A stretch of 64,000 nucleotides of DNA from Arachis hypogaea (taxonomy: Eukaryota; Streptophyta; Magnoliopsida; Fabales; Fabaceae). Shown here piece after piece: positions 49,945 to 62,830 of the stretch. The position numbers and the translations under genes were made by a program. Each line of letters begins with the position of its first letter. The first letter of the stretch is position 1. The DNA lies in assembly GCF_003086295.3 (NCBI RefSeq), contig NC_092044.1:4242843-4306842 (forward strand). Direction: 5' to 3'. The notes beneath the pieces were generated by a model. It saw only the letters and a list, made by a program, of their open reading frames with translations, did not search any database and was not told where the DNA came from.

Positions 49945-50072
49945 TGTTACCCATGCTATCTTCGAGTTCGATAGAACAATGATTAATCCATTAAAGACTA
50001 ATTTATCACATATCGAAATTCTATTTTAGAATTTGCTGCTGACTAAAGAGTTGTTGCATACACAATGTGAGA

Positions 50073-50771
50073 TAGAGGTGATTGGTGAGTACAGGTAACA
50101 GGTATCCGATTACCCGTTTGAACCTAAACCGAACTATTTAAATTAGTTCTAAAATAAGCAAATAATCTGATCCGATTCGAACCAAACCAATGATTCTGTC
50201 TAGTAATTAATCTGAATAACGATTTTAGGGGTATGAAATCCAAACCAACCCGTAGTCCAAATCATATATTAATTAAATAAAAATTTTTTAAATATATATG
50301 TTTTTAATAATTTTGAGTTTCTCTCTATTACATTTTTGTATTTAGCTTTTAATGTGCTTGGTGTTTAATATGTTTAGATTTTAATGTGTTTAGTATTTAA
50401 TATGTTTAAATTTTAATGTGTTTGGTATTTAATATGTTTGGATTTTAATGTTTTTAGTATTTAATATATTTGGATTTTAATGTGGTTAGTTGTTAATATA
50501 TTTGATGTTTAATATATTTGGATTATTTTTATTGATTTTACATGTTTATTGTACTTACAAAATTTTTAATATAAAATTTTCTTTTTTTATGAATTTTTGT
50601 TCGGTATCCAATTATCCGAACCGAACCAATACGTTCTTAATCGATTTGGTTTGATTTGGATACATACACAAAAAAACGTAAATCTGAATCAAACTAAACC
50701 AATTACAATTCAATTGGTTCAATTCTAATTTCACCTTAAACTTGAACCAACTTAGACTATACTCACCCCTA
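50073..50771. mobile_element. hAT-type MITE with 8-bp target duplication
   Basis: The ends TAGAGGTGA and TCACCCCTA are inverted repeats. The flanks ATGTGAGA (50065-50072) and ATATGAGA (50772-50779) match at 7 of 8 positions. The interior has CCGATTACCCG/ATCCAATTATCCGAACCG-type subterminal sequence and an internal tandem repeat at 50345-50530. Confidence 0.85.
50345..50530. repeat. About 31-bp tandem repeat inside the hAT MITE
   Basis: Five or six units of the form GGATTTTAATGTGTTTAGTA plus TTTAATATGTTT, degenerate at the right edge. Confidence 0.85.
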
Positions 50772-50850
50772 ATATGAGATTTAAATTATCAACACTTGCT
50801 TAAAAAGGATTAGCGAGCTAATTACTAAACCAACTCAACCTACTTAAGAA

Positions 50851-52907
50851 CATTTTTTTTGTCTTGAAAATTTATCACACTTATGAAGTGATGGAGACAA
50901 TTCCAAAAACTAAATGGGCTAAAGTAGCGTAGGCCCAAATAGTAAACATAAGCCCCAAATCAATATAAGCCCAATATGTAAAACTCTTTTAATTTTATAT
51001 TTTGGGAAACTTTTTGGAGTGATTTTAAATTTTTAATACTCTCAAATGTACTCGTACTAATATTTTAATAGATTTTGTTTTTAGAAAAGATCACGTAATT
51101 ATTATTGGTGTTAAATTTGTTTTGAATTTTATTATATAATTAATATTATATTATCAATACTCCTACATTATTATTATTATCACACTATGCTATATATATA
51201 AGATCTAATCATCAAGGAAAGTATATATGACCAACCTTCAAATAATGTTACAATTATTTTTTTTAGGTATTGATTAATGTTATAATTTGAAGAACAAAAC
51301 AAGTAAATTACCTGGGTCCAACTAGGATGAGGCCCACATATTTAACAATGGTGTACAAGTTGTGCATGTGTTCACCAATCAGCAATAATTTCCTCAAGAG
51401 ACGCACAAGTGATTCTAGGTATTAGTGACTATGAGTTATTATGGCATTCATTTTAAAGACGTGCTTAATGATGCATATAATGGAGTAATAATAACGAAAT
51501 TAAAATAATCTAAATTGTACGACAATAGCAGAAAATCTAGCTTGCACGAGACCCACATTAAAAAGTTTTGTTGCATATACATGTCGTTACATAAGCATCG
51601 TCATTAACAATATCATTAGTTACATTATATTAGTTTCAAAAGTACAACTATATAACATTGCTTGTTAAGAGACAAACACTCGGGGCCAAAAAAATGAAGA
51701 GAATAGACATAAAGATGCACGTGGCGAGCAATGCATGCGTTTTAATTTGGGAGTGATTTTCATTTGTTTCAAGATCAGAGCACGCTTAATTTGGGATTTG
51801 GGTTGAATCAAGGACAAGAAGACAGGACCACTGATTTTTCTCACTAATCCTAAGGGAATGTCTCTTGCAGTGGTTACTTAACAAACCACATTATTTAATA
51901 ATTAATAATTAATAATGATCCTCATAAATTAAGATCACAAATGGAAAAACGAAGGGAATTGGGAGTTATATGAGTTTAATTTTGATAAAGTATTTTATGC
52001 TGTCATTTAATAACCTCTATTTTTTTTGTAATTATTCATGTAATTAACGTAAAAGATAATTATTTTTATGAATATAATGTTATGTAATGAGTTATATGTG
52101 TAAAATTATTTTATACTAACAGTGTATGAAAATTATATTTTATATATATTTAATTATTTACAAGATATATATCATATGTCTATAGTTACAATTTGAATTT
52201 AATTAAAAAAATAAAAGTTAATTATTTATATCATTTAAACTAAAATCTTTATGAATACTAAAGCTCACCAAAATAATAAAACCTATCATAAAATAATAAA
52301 AACTGATAATGCCAATTTTTTTATAAATTTATGTAAATATATAACATAAAAAGATTACATAAAATTTATAATTTAATGTTTAGAATTTAGAGTTTAAGAT
52401 TTAGTTAGCTAGGAATGTTAAATATGTGTTTTTGTTGTAATTGACGTTTGATATTCTTATTTTTTATAATAGTATGTGGTAATTATATTATTAACTTAAA
52501 TGAATGGGAATTTTATTATATAAATACATTAATAACTTCACAATTAAAAAATATACTAATCATACTATATTGGTCTTCAAACCAGTATTGAACAGAAAAA
52601 ACTCAATTCCAAAAGGTTACAGTTACAAATATTATACAGACTTTACAATTGAAAGATGTAAAAATTATAATAACGAATTAATCATTCAACACTTATATCA
52701 TCATCATATCTCACCACTATATATATATCATTATATCTAGATTATGAAGCTCAAAAATAAGTTAACCATAATTGTCATTGCTAGTAATGAAATGAAATTA
52801 GATATCACAGCAGGGTTTATAATAAGTTGACCCCATGTTACATTATTTTCCACCAAAACCAAGCTAATAATAATAATGATAAAAAAACAAACACTTGATT
52901 ATTGATA
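50851..52907. other. Intergenic, 3' side of the bHLH gene
   Basis: AT-rich, with no gene, RNA or repeat family recognised. The last few hundred bases before 52907 may contain the bHLH 3' UTR. Confidence 0.4.
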
Positions 52908-54630
52908 TCAAAAATGAATTTGAGAATGGAAGGAAGGGTTGAAAGAGAATACAAAACTATTATAATTATTATAATCCATTGCTTCAACTTTAGTAGTGTT
53001 GTTCCCTAAATTTTCAAGTGCCTTAACCTGTGACCTTAAAAACTTAAGATAATTTGCAGCTTCATCAAGCATTGATGCAGTGTCCATTTTGGTTCCACCA
53101 GGAACAATCTTCTGCAAAACCCTGATTTTTTGGCTTATTTTCTCTCTTCTTTGCCTTGCAGCCACAGTTTGTGGATCACTTGAAACCCTCACATTCTTCC
53201 TCTTTGGCTTCTCAATCACTTCATCTGAGTCTAACAAGTTCACTGGCCTGAATGCTGCTGCTCTGTATATCATTTCCTTCATTTGTGCTATGGCCTCTGG
53301 ATCAGCTTCTTCTTCAGTGGTTGAAGTTGATGACATTGTTGCTGATGCTTCATTTGGGATTTGGAAACTTATTGTTGATGAAAATGGAGTCTTTTCCCAT
53401 CTGGGTTTCTTGGATCTTGGTGGATTCTCTGAGATAATCATGAAACTTGTTTATCAATATCACCAATAAGCTACCATATGTAAATACTATCATTATTATT
53501 ATATACTAGTGTATTAATAAGTGCTACAGTTCGGCAAACCAAGGATTAATCTGTGACGGATCAAAATTCTTTTTAAAGGTTTGCTTATGACAATGAATTG
53601 TTGTATGCACAAAGCGAGATTTGAGCTTCTGACACTTGCTTAAATAAACTAATTATTAGACCAGCCCAAGTTGGTTACTCTCTTATTTATTAAATATGTG
53701 TAAGATTAATAAAAGAAAAATAAATTTAAAATGACAAGTAAACTATAATTTAATTAAGAGGTATTGGATTATCTGTTATTTCTTATGTTTTTTAACAATA
53801 TAATTAGCTATCAGAATATCAAACTTGTTATAACAGTATAATCAAATTTTTGCATGAAAATCAAATATAAATATATGTATATATACAATGACTTATTTTT
53901 AGTGTTCATGTAGGATGATTATAGATGTTTATTGAGAATTAAGATATAATTAGAGAAAATATTATTTTAAGTTTTCAAATGTATAACAGAACTACTAACA
54001 TATATATTAGATATTCAGAGAGAATAAAACTTTATTTGGAGTACCTATCTTGATAATTGGTGATTGATCCTTATTAGTGATAATAATAGGATTGAATTGT
54101 CCTTCTTGGTTGATGTATTGTTGATGATCTGAGGAGTTTTGATGAGAGCATGGAAGCATAGTAGAAGCATCATTATTATTATTGTTGCTTTCAGATTCAG
54201 CAGAGGAAGCAGCATCAGTAGTGGAACTACTCAAGTTCCAGAAGTAGTTCTTGCAATCATCATCAGATAACAAGATCTTTGAAATCCCATCATTATCATC
54301 ATCATTAGTGTTGCTATTTGTAGCTGATGAAATCAAGCAATGATGATGATGATCATGTTGTTGGTGGTGTTGGGCCATGTTGAAATCTGTCATGTACTTA
54401 CCACTTATCTGGTAATAATTATCCATGTTGTAAGGTCCATTTTCTGATAGTGACATTATGGCTGAAGATTTCACTACTGTTGCTGCATCTTGCTGCTGAT
54501 AATTAATCAAATGTTCTGAATTTGGGTATGTAAGAATTATTTCTTGACTTTGTTGTTGTTTGCTCCATAAGATTGGTGTGTTATTTCTTGCAATTTGTGA
54601 AGTTGCATCATCCCAATTGAGACCATCCAT
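52908..54630 (-). CDS. bHLH transcription factor, bHLH87-like (HECATE/IND-related clade)
   Basis: Two coding exons, 54630-54045 and 53428-52908, join in frame (GATAG|GT...AG|AGAATCC) to give 1107 nt, 368 residues plus stop. The start [14 protein letters not shown] is preferred to an upstream in-frame ATG that lies before a likely 5' UTR acceptor. The N-terminal half is Gln/His/Asn/Ser-rich (including [10 protein letters not shown]). A clade motif [20 protein letters not shown] precedes the bHLH (about 274-338), which has basic region [19 protein letters not shown], then [20 protein letters not shown] and KALENLG. The basic region lacks the usual H-E-R pattern: Ala replaces the E-box-contacting Glu, as is normal in this clade. 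It is a nuclear regulator, probably of organ or fruit tissue patterning by analogy. The intron contains a SINE-like copy. Confidence 0.94.
53525..53695 (-). repeat. SINE-like repeat, copy 3, in the bHLH intron
   Basis: Contains GACACTTGCTTAAATAAACT and CAGCCCAAGTTGGTTAC of the family described at 56945-57140. Confidence 0.75.
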
Positions 54631-55200
54631 AATAGAGTTGAATGAAATTATGAACACTACTAAATCACCTATCACATTAATTCAAGACTATATTATATAT
54701 ATCAGAAAAAAAAAAGAATAAGAAAATGGCATGTCACAATTATATATATTAAGGTATAAAATAAAAACAATTAGGCCTTACCCTTTTTGCAGTTCTAGAT
54801 CCAGCTACTACTTGATCAAATCTTCAATTTCAGCAACTGATTAAACAGAACTCAATTCAACTTTTGAAGATTGAAGATTGTAATGTTATTAGTAGTAAAA
54901 CAAGTACAAAAAGACAACTATTACTAATGAATTTTTAATACTATTCTAGCTTATATAGTCACAAGAAAATAAAATAATCAAGTAATTAGTAGTACTGAGA
55001 TTGATAATAATAATAAAACATAGACTAGATACATTGGCCAAAGAGACAAGAGAATAGAATGAAGAGTGAGACAACAAGTTTGTACCTTGAGCTGCTGCCA
55101 TTGAAGACCAAAAATCTGAATGCTGATACAATTTGTGTGTGTTTTGTTGTGGAGAACCTTGGAATAGGTAGGAAGAACAAATGGAACATTACTTTTATAA
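54631..55200 (-). promoter_or_regulatory. Probable 5' UTR exons and promoter of the bHLH gene
   Basis: Minus-strand donor-like sites at about 55085 (CTCAAG|GTACAAAC) and 54782 (AAAAAGG|GTAAGG), and an acceptor before 54650, suggest one or two introns in the leader. The first candidate leader exon has an upstream ATG at 55131 that opens a short frame (MYQHSDFWSSMAAAQ), a possible uORF. Expression data would be needed to fix the structure. Confidence 0.4.
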
Positions 55201-55924
55201 TAAAAACAAATATTGGAATTTGAGCAATTACGTCAGGAAAACTCTATAATAAATATACCCACTACTTGACTAGAGAATTAGGAATATAATATACTAGAAA
55301 AATAATATTATGATAAAAAATAATATCATTTGTATATTTTATTTGGTAGGACAAAATAACTTATATAAATATCTAATCATATGTTACTATAACAGGGAAA
55401 TAAAATATTTGACCTTATTATTAGTGAATTTCTAAGAAATTGTACAAATATTAATGTTTGATTAAATAAAATGTAAAATTATTTATATACTTGTTTAAAA
55501 ATTAAACTTTTACAAGTATAAGCTTTGATAATTCTAGAGAAGTGCAGTCAGTGCAGTGTTTTTTGAAAATAAATAAATAAATAAGATAAGGCATTTTTAT
55601 GAGGTAGAATAGAATAAGCTGGACCTATAAGGCTATATTGAAAGATGTGAAGCATGAAATATTTTATTTCTTTTTGGATTCTTTTCAAGTGGCTGGGGCA
55701 TGTTCTGACCTCTTTTTGGGTGGTTGAGTGAAGAGTGAAGACTGAAGTGTAAACTCAAAAGCATCTGTTAACTACAATAATATTTTTTTTCTTTTGAATA
55801 ATATAAAAGATTTTACTGTTAATCATGGTTTTAATCATAGGCTGTGATGTTCTCACTTTCTACTGCAGTTTACAGTGATTGATTATTTGTTTGGTAGCAA
55901 AAATAAATTAACAAAAATAATCGC
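55201..55924. other. Intergenic, AT-rich
   Basis: Upstream of the bHLH gene; nothing recognised. Confidence 0.4.
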
Positions 55925-56130
55925 CAATGAATTATAGCTCAAACGGCATAGATCTTTAATACTCACCTAAGAGATTGTAATATAAATTCGAATTTCTCTA
56001 TTTTTGATTAAAAAAATAATAATCAAAATTTATTTTATTTAATATTTATTAAATTATTATAACATTATTTAATTAGTTCTGACAGTTTAATAAATATTAA
56101 ATAAAATAAAATTTTGATTTTTTTTTTGTT
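55925..56130 (+). repeat. Second SINE-like family, tRNA-related head
   Basis: TAGCTCAAACGGCATAG resembles a tRNA box A, and about 30 bp later AAATTCGAATTTCTC resembles a decayed box B. The tail is AT-rich and self-complementary, and ends in a T-run near 56125. This is a tentative assignment. Confidence 0.4.
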
Positions 56131-56944
56131 TTTTTAGTATTCCTGATTTTGTTATATGTAGTTATGTACCATTATAAAGATTCAAGGAAATTAATTATTA
56201 CAGCATAGAAAAGTGTAATAATTTATATTCTTTTCTCATGCATATACATACATCTTCGGAAATTAAAATAAAATTCATTTCATTCATTTATGTAGTTCTC
56301 CATATTAATAACTAGAAGTTAGTGTAAATCTTCTTTTATTGTTAAGATCATTGTTAGAATTAATGAACATATAGAATAAAAAAAGTGTATACATGCATGC
56401 AAGATCTGAAGTTTGTTAGAGGAAAAAGTGCAATACACACAATCTGAAATAAATAAAGATTTACAAATAAAATAGTATATATGTTTTCATAGAGTTATTT
56501 AAATAAATAGTGGTCATTATTGAACCTTATATAGTGGAAAATATGGCTAGATAGAGAAAGCAAATTGCCTATGAAAATGTGGAATTGTGCTCCATCTCGT
56601 TCACATTATTGCCAGCTCAGCTTCTGAATCTTAGTTTAGTCAATATTATTACGAAGATTTTATAATTATTTTTATATATAGATATATTTTTTATTATTAG
56701 ATGATAAATTATAAGATTTAATTGATATATTATAAAAGTGTTATTTATTTTTAAAATGTGACTAAATAAATAAATTATATTTTTAATATAAATATCTTTA
56801 TAAAAAAATATTTTTAGCATCTTTATTTAAATAGATACTTCTTAATTTTTATCGATTCTAAACTTGTAGCTCCTTCAATGGATTTCTAATGTTACGCATA
56901 ATTACACTTATCTAAAAATCTTAGGCAATGGTATTTTCATTAAT

Positions 56945-57140
56945 CAATAATTTTTTGGTTGACTGTAGTATCCAATTCATCATGTTAAGAATTAATCTAT
57001 TGCGGATCGGAATTTTATTTAATGGTCTGTCGCTGTCGCTGGTCGATGAATTGCTGTATGCAATAAACAAGATTCGAACCTCCAATACTTATTTAAGTAA
57101 ACTAATAATTTTACCACCGACTTATCTATTGTGGTCTAAT
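56945..57140 (-). repeat. SINE-like tRNA-related repeat, copy 4 (best preserved)
   Basis: The plus strand reads AATCTATTGCGGATCGGAAT, GTCGCTGTCGCTGGTCGATG, GAATTGCTGTATGCAATAAA and AAGATTCGAACCTCC, then CTTATTTAAGTAAAC. On the minus strand GGAGGTTCGAATCTT matches the tRNA box B (GGTTCGANNCC). Several copies in this window share this order. The open frame across it is spurious. Confidence 0.75.
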
Positions 57141-57149
57141 TGTAATTAT

Positions 57150-57846
57150 TCATAAATTATTAATGATTTAATCTCATCAATTGATTCTAATGTTTGATGG
57201 ACGAATTAGATTAAAAGTAATGACACATATAAAGATGGTCCTTTCTTTGTTCATTAGACACAATATTTTTACCGTTTCTACTTTTATTAAAAACACTCTA
57301 GTAAATTGTCATCATGATAAACATCTAAGAAAAAAAGGAAAGAAACCGATCTTAAAATTTAACTAAATCAATTTTAAAGTTTAACTTTATCATAATTAAA
57401 ATAATTATGACAACCAATTTAAATATAAAAATTACAACTTTTAAAATCTGAATTGATACTTTCACTTAAGTTAATTTTTACATGTGGTGTTAAAACATAT
57501 ATTTTATAAGTATGTGATTTTCTCTAGTATAATTATGATATATATATATATACGGTTCTGATTTTTGTTTAATTAAGTGAATTTTAAATTTTTATGTCAT
57601 CAAAATTAGACTTATGGTAGTATATATTCTATTTTTTTAATTTTAATTAGATCATAAATTATACTCATATATAAATTTAGTCTTGAGTTCATAGTTAGTA
57701 TTGATGATAACTATTAAATTAATATTTTAAATGCTAGCCTTAAATTTTCAATAAAAGAAAAGTTTTTAACTGGTAAGAAACTTGGGAAAACCTTAAAATT
57801 TCTCATCTCAATATAGCCAAGTTTTATGTGATCCTTTCACAATTCA

Positions 57847-57910
<64 letters not shown>

Positions 57911-58464
57911 GTGTCGATCAAAATTGAGAGAATTTATACTTCCAATTCATCAAGTAAAAATTAAAAATAAGAAAGATTCATTTTTTTCAACTTGCCTCAT
58001 TGAAATTCTGTAGGATTTAAGTTTACGGTTAAGTGATAACTCTTCCAGCTATTGGAATTTTAAATATTAAAAACATGTTTAAAAACTCAAATAGAAAAAA
58101 GTATTTTTTTCAACAGATAATCATATTTGAGAAAACTTTTTGAAAATAAATTATAATTGAGAACAATATTTTAAAATTTATTATTATAAGCAAAAACTAT
58201 TATTTTTAAATTGTAATGATTTTATCATTTGACTTTAACTATTAAATATTAAATAATATAACAATAATTTAATATATATTTTTCTAGTTATGCCACTTAA
58301 AAATATATTCTTTATACATTTTAAACATAGTATATTATCTTAAAACTATTTTTCAGTTAAAATATCTAAATATAAATTAATTGTGGCAGGATAAATTATT
58401 ATAAAACGTAATTATGTAAATCATAATTATTAAAATAAAATTTATATTTTAATTTTTTTATTTT
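57150..58464. other. AT-rich intergenic with (TA)n tract
   Basis: (TA)n of about 46 bp at 57857-57902; otherwise nothing recognised. Confidence 0.6.
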
Positions 58465-58469
58465 TACGG

Positions 58470-58625
58470 TATTTTTTATCTCAATAAGTTAATTATTAGT
58501 CTACTGCATATCTAAACTCTATTTAAGGTCAACGAGTTATTGGATACATAAGACAGAATTCAAACTCTTCATACTTGATTAAATGGACCAATAAGTTGAT
58601 TACTTGACTAATCCAAGTTTATTTT
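58470..58625 (-). repeat. SINE-like tRNA-related repeat, copy 5
   Basis: Contains ACAGAATTCAAACTCTTCAT and TTGACTAATCCAAGTTTA, aligned with the same parts of copies 3 and 4. Confidence 0.6.
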
Positions 58626-60102
58626 TAATATTTTTAAATATGAATTTAATTTTAATGTACGAACATTCGAATAATGTAAAATATTTTATAAAGTTATACA
58701 ATCACATTTATTTTTTTATGATTATTCACGCTACTAATATAAAACGTAATTATTTTTATTAATGTGATATTATAAAATTTGATGTATACATAAAACTATT
58801 TTACTCTATCAATGTATTAAAATTAAATTCTTCGAAATGCATTATAAAAGGATAGAAAATTGGTGGGCCCTAAGATTGGGCCTAGTGGGTTGGTTTGTTG
58901 TAGGAATGTCAAAATCTAAATAAATGCCCCTTATCTACTATCATAGTGCGCGTTATTTCGTGCATTATGCCAAATAACAAACACTGACACAGGCCTCACC
59001 TGTCGGCTTCACGTTACGCCATCTCACTTCTCGGCTCGGCTTCGCTTCAATCATAAACATGCGCACCTGATGCCCATGCTCCATCTTACACGTGCTCTTC
59101 ATCCATTGGTCCAAATCCTAATGAGATAGCCTGTGACCACGTGCCATGTAAATATTATATGCTGACAGGTACCACATCTCACCCAACTATCTATCCAGGT
59201 GAGTTTTATCAATTTTTATCGAGTTAATTATTAATTTCGTAGAAAGATTCAAGCGTTAACAAAATTTTATTTTGAAAAATATTATCAATAAAACAGTTGT
59301 TAAATAATTTAAAAATATGATAAAAATAATTAATAAATATTATATTTTTTATCCGTGATTAAAAAATTTATATTTAACAAATAATTATTTATTTAGTCTA
59401 AATTTTATGATAAAATTTTAAATAAAATTTTAGAAGGTATTTAAAAAAATTCTGAATAAAATTTGATATCTAATTTTTTTCATGATGACAATGTGGTGAT
59501 TTACAATAAAAATATTTTTAAAAAAATTTTTCACTTCACATCAAATTATCAAAATTTTAAAATAAAAAAATTATTTTTTTAATAATATTTATAAAAATTT
59601 AAATATAATTTTTAAAGTTATTTTTTAAAATATATATTTAATATTTTGTTTTTTGTTGCATTTTTTAATTTTTGTGTACTTATTTGTTATTAATATTTTT
59701 TTCAATTTATTTTTGTCAGTGATTGAATTTTGGGTACTATTTTTATATTTTTAATTTTTTTTTTCTGAAAAATAAAAATTGTGTACTTGTGTTGCATTTG
59801 GGTAGAGGAGGGTGCACTTTTACTTAATTATTATCGTTACAAAAAGATAATGTTGTTAATAAAAAATTTTGTTTTTTTAAGACAGTTTAAAAAAAAAAAC
59901 ACGAGAAATAAGTTTATGGAGATAAATTGGCGCTATATTAGATATGCAACCATTTTTCATTTGGAATGAACAAAACCAATTGAGCTTTAATATCCTGCTT
60001 GGTTAAAAGATCTGCAACCGAGTTTGCTACTATCTAAATGAGAGAAAACTTTAATAACTAGTTGAGTGAATATTTAATTCGATTTTTATTTATTTAAAAT
60101 TA
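58626..60102. other. Intergenic with a GC-richer patch
   Basis: 58855-59200 is less AT-rich and has two CACGTG-type cores (near 59090 and 59138), which could be promoter-like. No coding sequence was recognised on either side. Confidence 0.35.
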
Positions 60103-61212
60103 GGATAAAACGATTTTTGACTAAAAAAAATTACTCATATCGATCTATAAAATAATTTATTATAGTCTCTCTTTTTTACTTTTCATTAAAATTAACGAAA
60201 AAATTTGATCTGACAATTATTGGTACTGATATAAACGTTTGTTTAGAGTTAAGTAGTAACGTGAATTAGAAAAAATGATAAGGGTCTATTCTATCTTTTT
60301 GTCACTTTTAAAAATGATATTATTTTTAGATTAAAAATAGAAACTATTTAAAGGTTGTCATTTTTTCATTTTTTATCAATTTTTTTTATCAATATAATTT
60401 AATTTTCCCTGTGAATTCTTTTTAAAATATCTTCTACGATAAAAAATAGAAACTACTTCAAACTCATTCATCTAAAAATTACTATTACAAATTAAAATTA
60501 AATTCATGACATTTTATCTTATTGTATTAGTAATCTAAACCACTCACAAACAACATTATTTATTTAACAAATTAATTGAAAAACTTCAAATGTCATTCAC
60601 GAAAATAACATTTTTTAAAAAGTACAACCAAACAAACCATTTCAATAATGTCACTGAATATTCCAATATATACAATTTAGGAATAGAGATTGAATATTAC
60701 TAACTGTTTAGATGGTAAAATCCGTTACTAACCTGAACGGCAACAAAAGCTATCTCCATTCCACGATGTCAGTAACTTCGTCAATTACACATTTAGAAGC
60801 GTCGGTGTCCTTCTTAGCAGTCTTATCAGCATCTTTATCAGCATCACCACTAACTACTTTCACCCTTGTCCTTTCACCCTTGTCCTTTCGCGTGAAGAAG
60901 ATTATAAGGGTTTTATTATTTTATAAATAAGGGTTAGGGGTTTATATGGGTGAAAGCGACGTTTGGTTATTTTTTAACCCAAAAAATGACGTCGTTTTTT
61001 AAGGTGACAAGGGGATAAATCGATTTCTGTCAATTTTTTCTAATCTATGTTGACACTTAATTCTAAATAAATGTTCACATCAACATTGATAATTGCCAAA
61101 TTAGATTTTTCTGTCAACTTTAGTCAGAAAATATGAGAGAGGAGTCGTAATAAGTTATTTTATGGACAGATACAGATCAATGTAGATGATTTTTTTTTTG
61201 TCAAAAATCATC
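60103..61212. mobile_element. Long-TIR (MULE-like) element, about 1.1 kb
   Basis: The left arm (60103-60322; ACGATTTTTGACTAAAA..., AGAGTTAAGTAGTAAC...) is mirrored by the right arm (60985-61212), with arms over 200 bp at roughly 70-80 percent similarity by eye. The centre has a small open frame (60712-60930) with a direct repeat of TTTCACCCTTGTCC, and no transposase. Confidence 0.7.
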
Positions 61213-62040
61213 TTATTCTAATTTAAAATGTACAAAAACTGAATTAAATGTTTACTCTAACTAATTTCTTTACCTAATTAAGTTGAAAAATCTTTTTAAA
61301 AAATTTAATTTAATACGAATATATGATCCATTGTTAGATATTAAATTTGTACAAAATTAAATACTTCAAAATGGTCAGTTTTACATTCAAACCAATCTAA
61401 TTTTTAGTCACCAAAAAACCAATCGAATTTTTGCTCTCCAATTTTTGACAACCCCCCCCCCCACCCCACCCCCACCAGAATCCAAACAATCCCAAGAAAT
61501 GGTTTTAACTATCTAGAAAATTTAATTCATAGAAATGCTTTCTTGATAATTATATTTGAAACAAAACCTACTATAAAGTAAAATAAAATAATTGGTTACT
61601 TAAAGTAAATTTCTATAGTGATATTTAAGATTTATAAAATTGTTTAATTTAATTTTTGATATTCTAATTTTATTATAGTAATCTTTTGGGTTGAGTTTTG
61701 GATATTATAATAATTTTTTTATTAGTAATAATTTAGTTATTTTAAATTTTCAATGCTAATGCGGTTATTCAGTCCTATGCTGAAGTGTCCATATATAATA
61801 ATATTTAATTGACCAATATATAAAAGGCATAATCTATTAGTCTAATATATAGTACAAAATATTTATGAATTCCGTTAGAGAGACAATGAAAAATCTTGAT
61901 AATATGTATAATAGATTTTAAATTTAGTCTAAATATATATAAAAAATAAAAAATATTTTATAAATTATCTAAATAAAAAATTTATTTAATTATTCCAAAA
62001 AAAATAACCATCTCAAATTTTAATTTATCAAAACATTTCA
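61213..62040. other. AT-rich intergenic with a C-rich microsatellite
   Basis: CCCCCCCCCCCCACCCCACC-type run at 61450-61476. No gene is seen. Confidence 0.6.
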
Positions 62041-62830
62041 CTCCAATATTTTCTTCTCTCCTAATTCACTGTCACTCCACCTTCATCAATAATCATCCTA
62101 CTTTATCGTTGTTACTTGGCTTGCCACACACCACCACTGATGTCGCTCACCCATAGTGAAAATAACCATTCACACAAGGATAAAAATAATCATTTGCGTA
62201 CTTAATAAATTGAACATCCAACATATTTTAATTATATATAACTAAACCCAATTCAGTCAAAATAATCATTCGCATACCTACTAAAATGACCATCCTATAA
62301 TATGCTCAATTGTGACCGTGGCCATTTAAGTATCCCAAAGTCCAAATATCCTCCATGCAACGATAATGAAAAAAGCATGCAAATTCAATCTCTTCTGTAA
62401 ATATACACGAAAGAGTGTAGGTAAAGGGTCCTAAATTTCTCAGAAAAATTTTCATGCCCTTGTCAACGACGACGAATGGGGTGTGTAGCATAGCAGCGCC
62501 GGGACCAACAAGTTTAGCGCGAGGAGTACGACCGGATAAAAAGAGAGAGACAGCAGTGGTTGAAAACGACTTCGACATTTGCTTCCGGCGCTGGAGAGAG
62601 ACGAGCCTGGCACAACGGATACACAACGGGGAGGTAGAACTTGCCGTCCGCGATGATGGCTACCAAGAGAGTAGCGCAAAAACAGTGGTAGAGGGCGAGA
62701 TGCGTCGAACTGACCGGCAAAGACGGAAGCAATGCTTGTGGGAGGCTGCGGTTGCGTTGGTATGGCCGGTGGAGAGTGCAGCGTGATATGAGGACCAGAA
62801 AAAATAACGACGAATTTTAGACGTGTACTT
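62041..62830. other. GC-rich island with overlapping open frames, unrecognised
   Basis: A block at 62450-62790 is much richer in GC than its surroundings and is open on both strands (plus 62454-62786; minus 62859-62452 and 62626-62306). The predicted proteins are Arg/Ser/Leu-rich with no motif I recognise. Just before it, AATAATCATTTGCGTAC and AATAATCATTCGCATAC repeat. This looks more like the inside of a transposon with captured sequence than a gene. Confidence 0.35.

Larger units (their letters stand above)
49945..50850 (-). repeat. SINE-like tRNA-related repeat, copy 2, interrupted by a hAT MITE
   Basis: The SINE-like family sequence runs from about 49945 to 50072 (ending ATACACAATGTGAGA) and resumes at 50772 (ATATGAGATTTAAATTATCAACACTTGC...). 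Removing 50073-50771 and one target duplication restores the order seen in the other copies. Confidence 0.75.

Noticed and set aside
52504..52740. 78-codon plus ORF
   Set aside because: Very AT-rich, Tyr/Asn/Ile-dominated, no family and no supporting signals.
54631..54675. Upstream in-frame ATG for the bHLH protein (MIGDLVVF...)
   Set aside because: It lies across a likely 5' UTR splice acceptor (GTGATAG|GTGATTTAG), and the family begins near the MDGL methionine.
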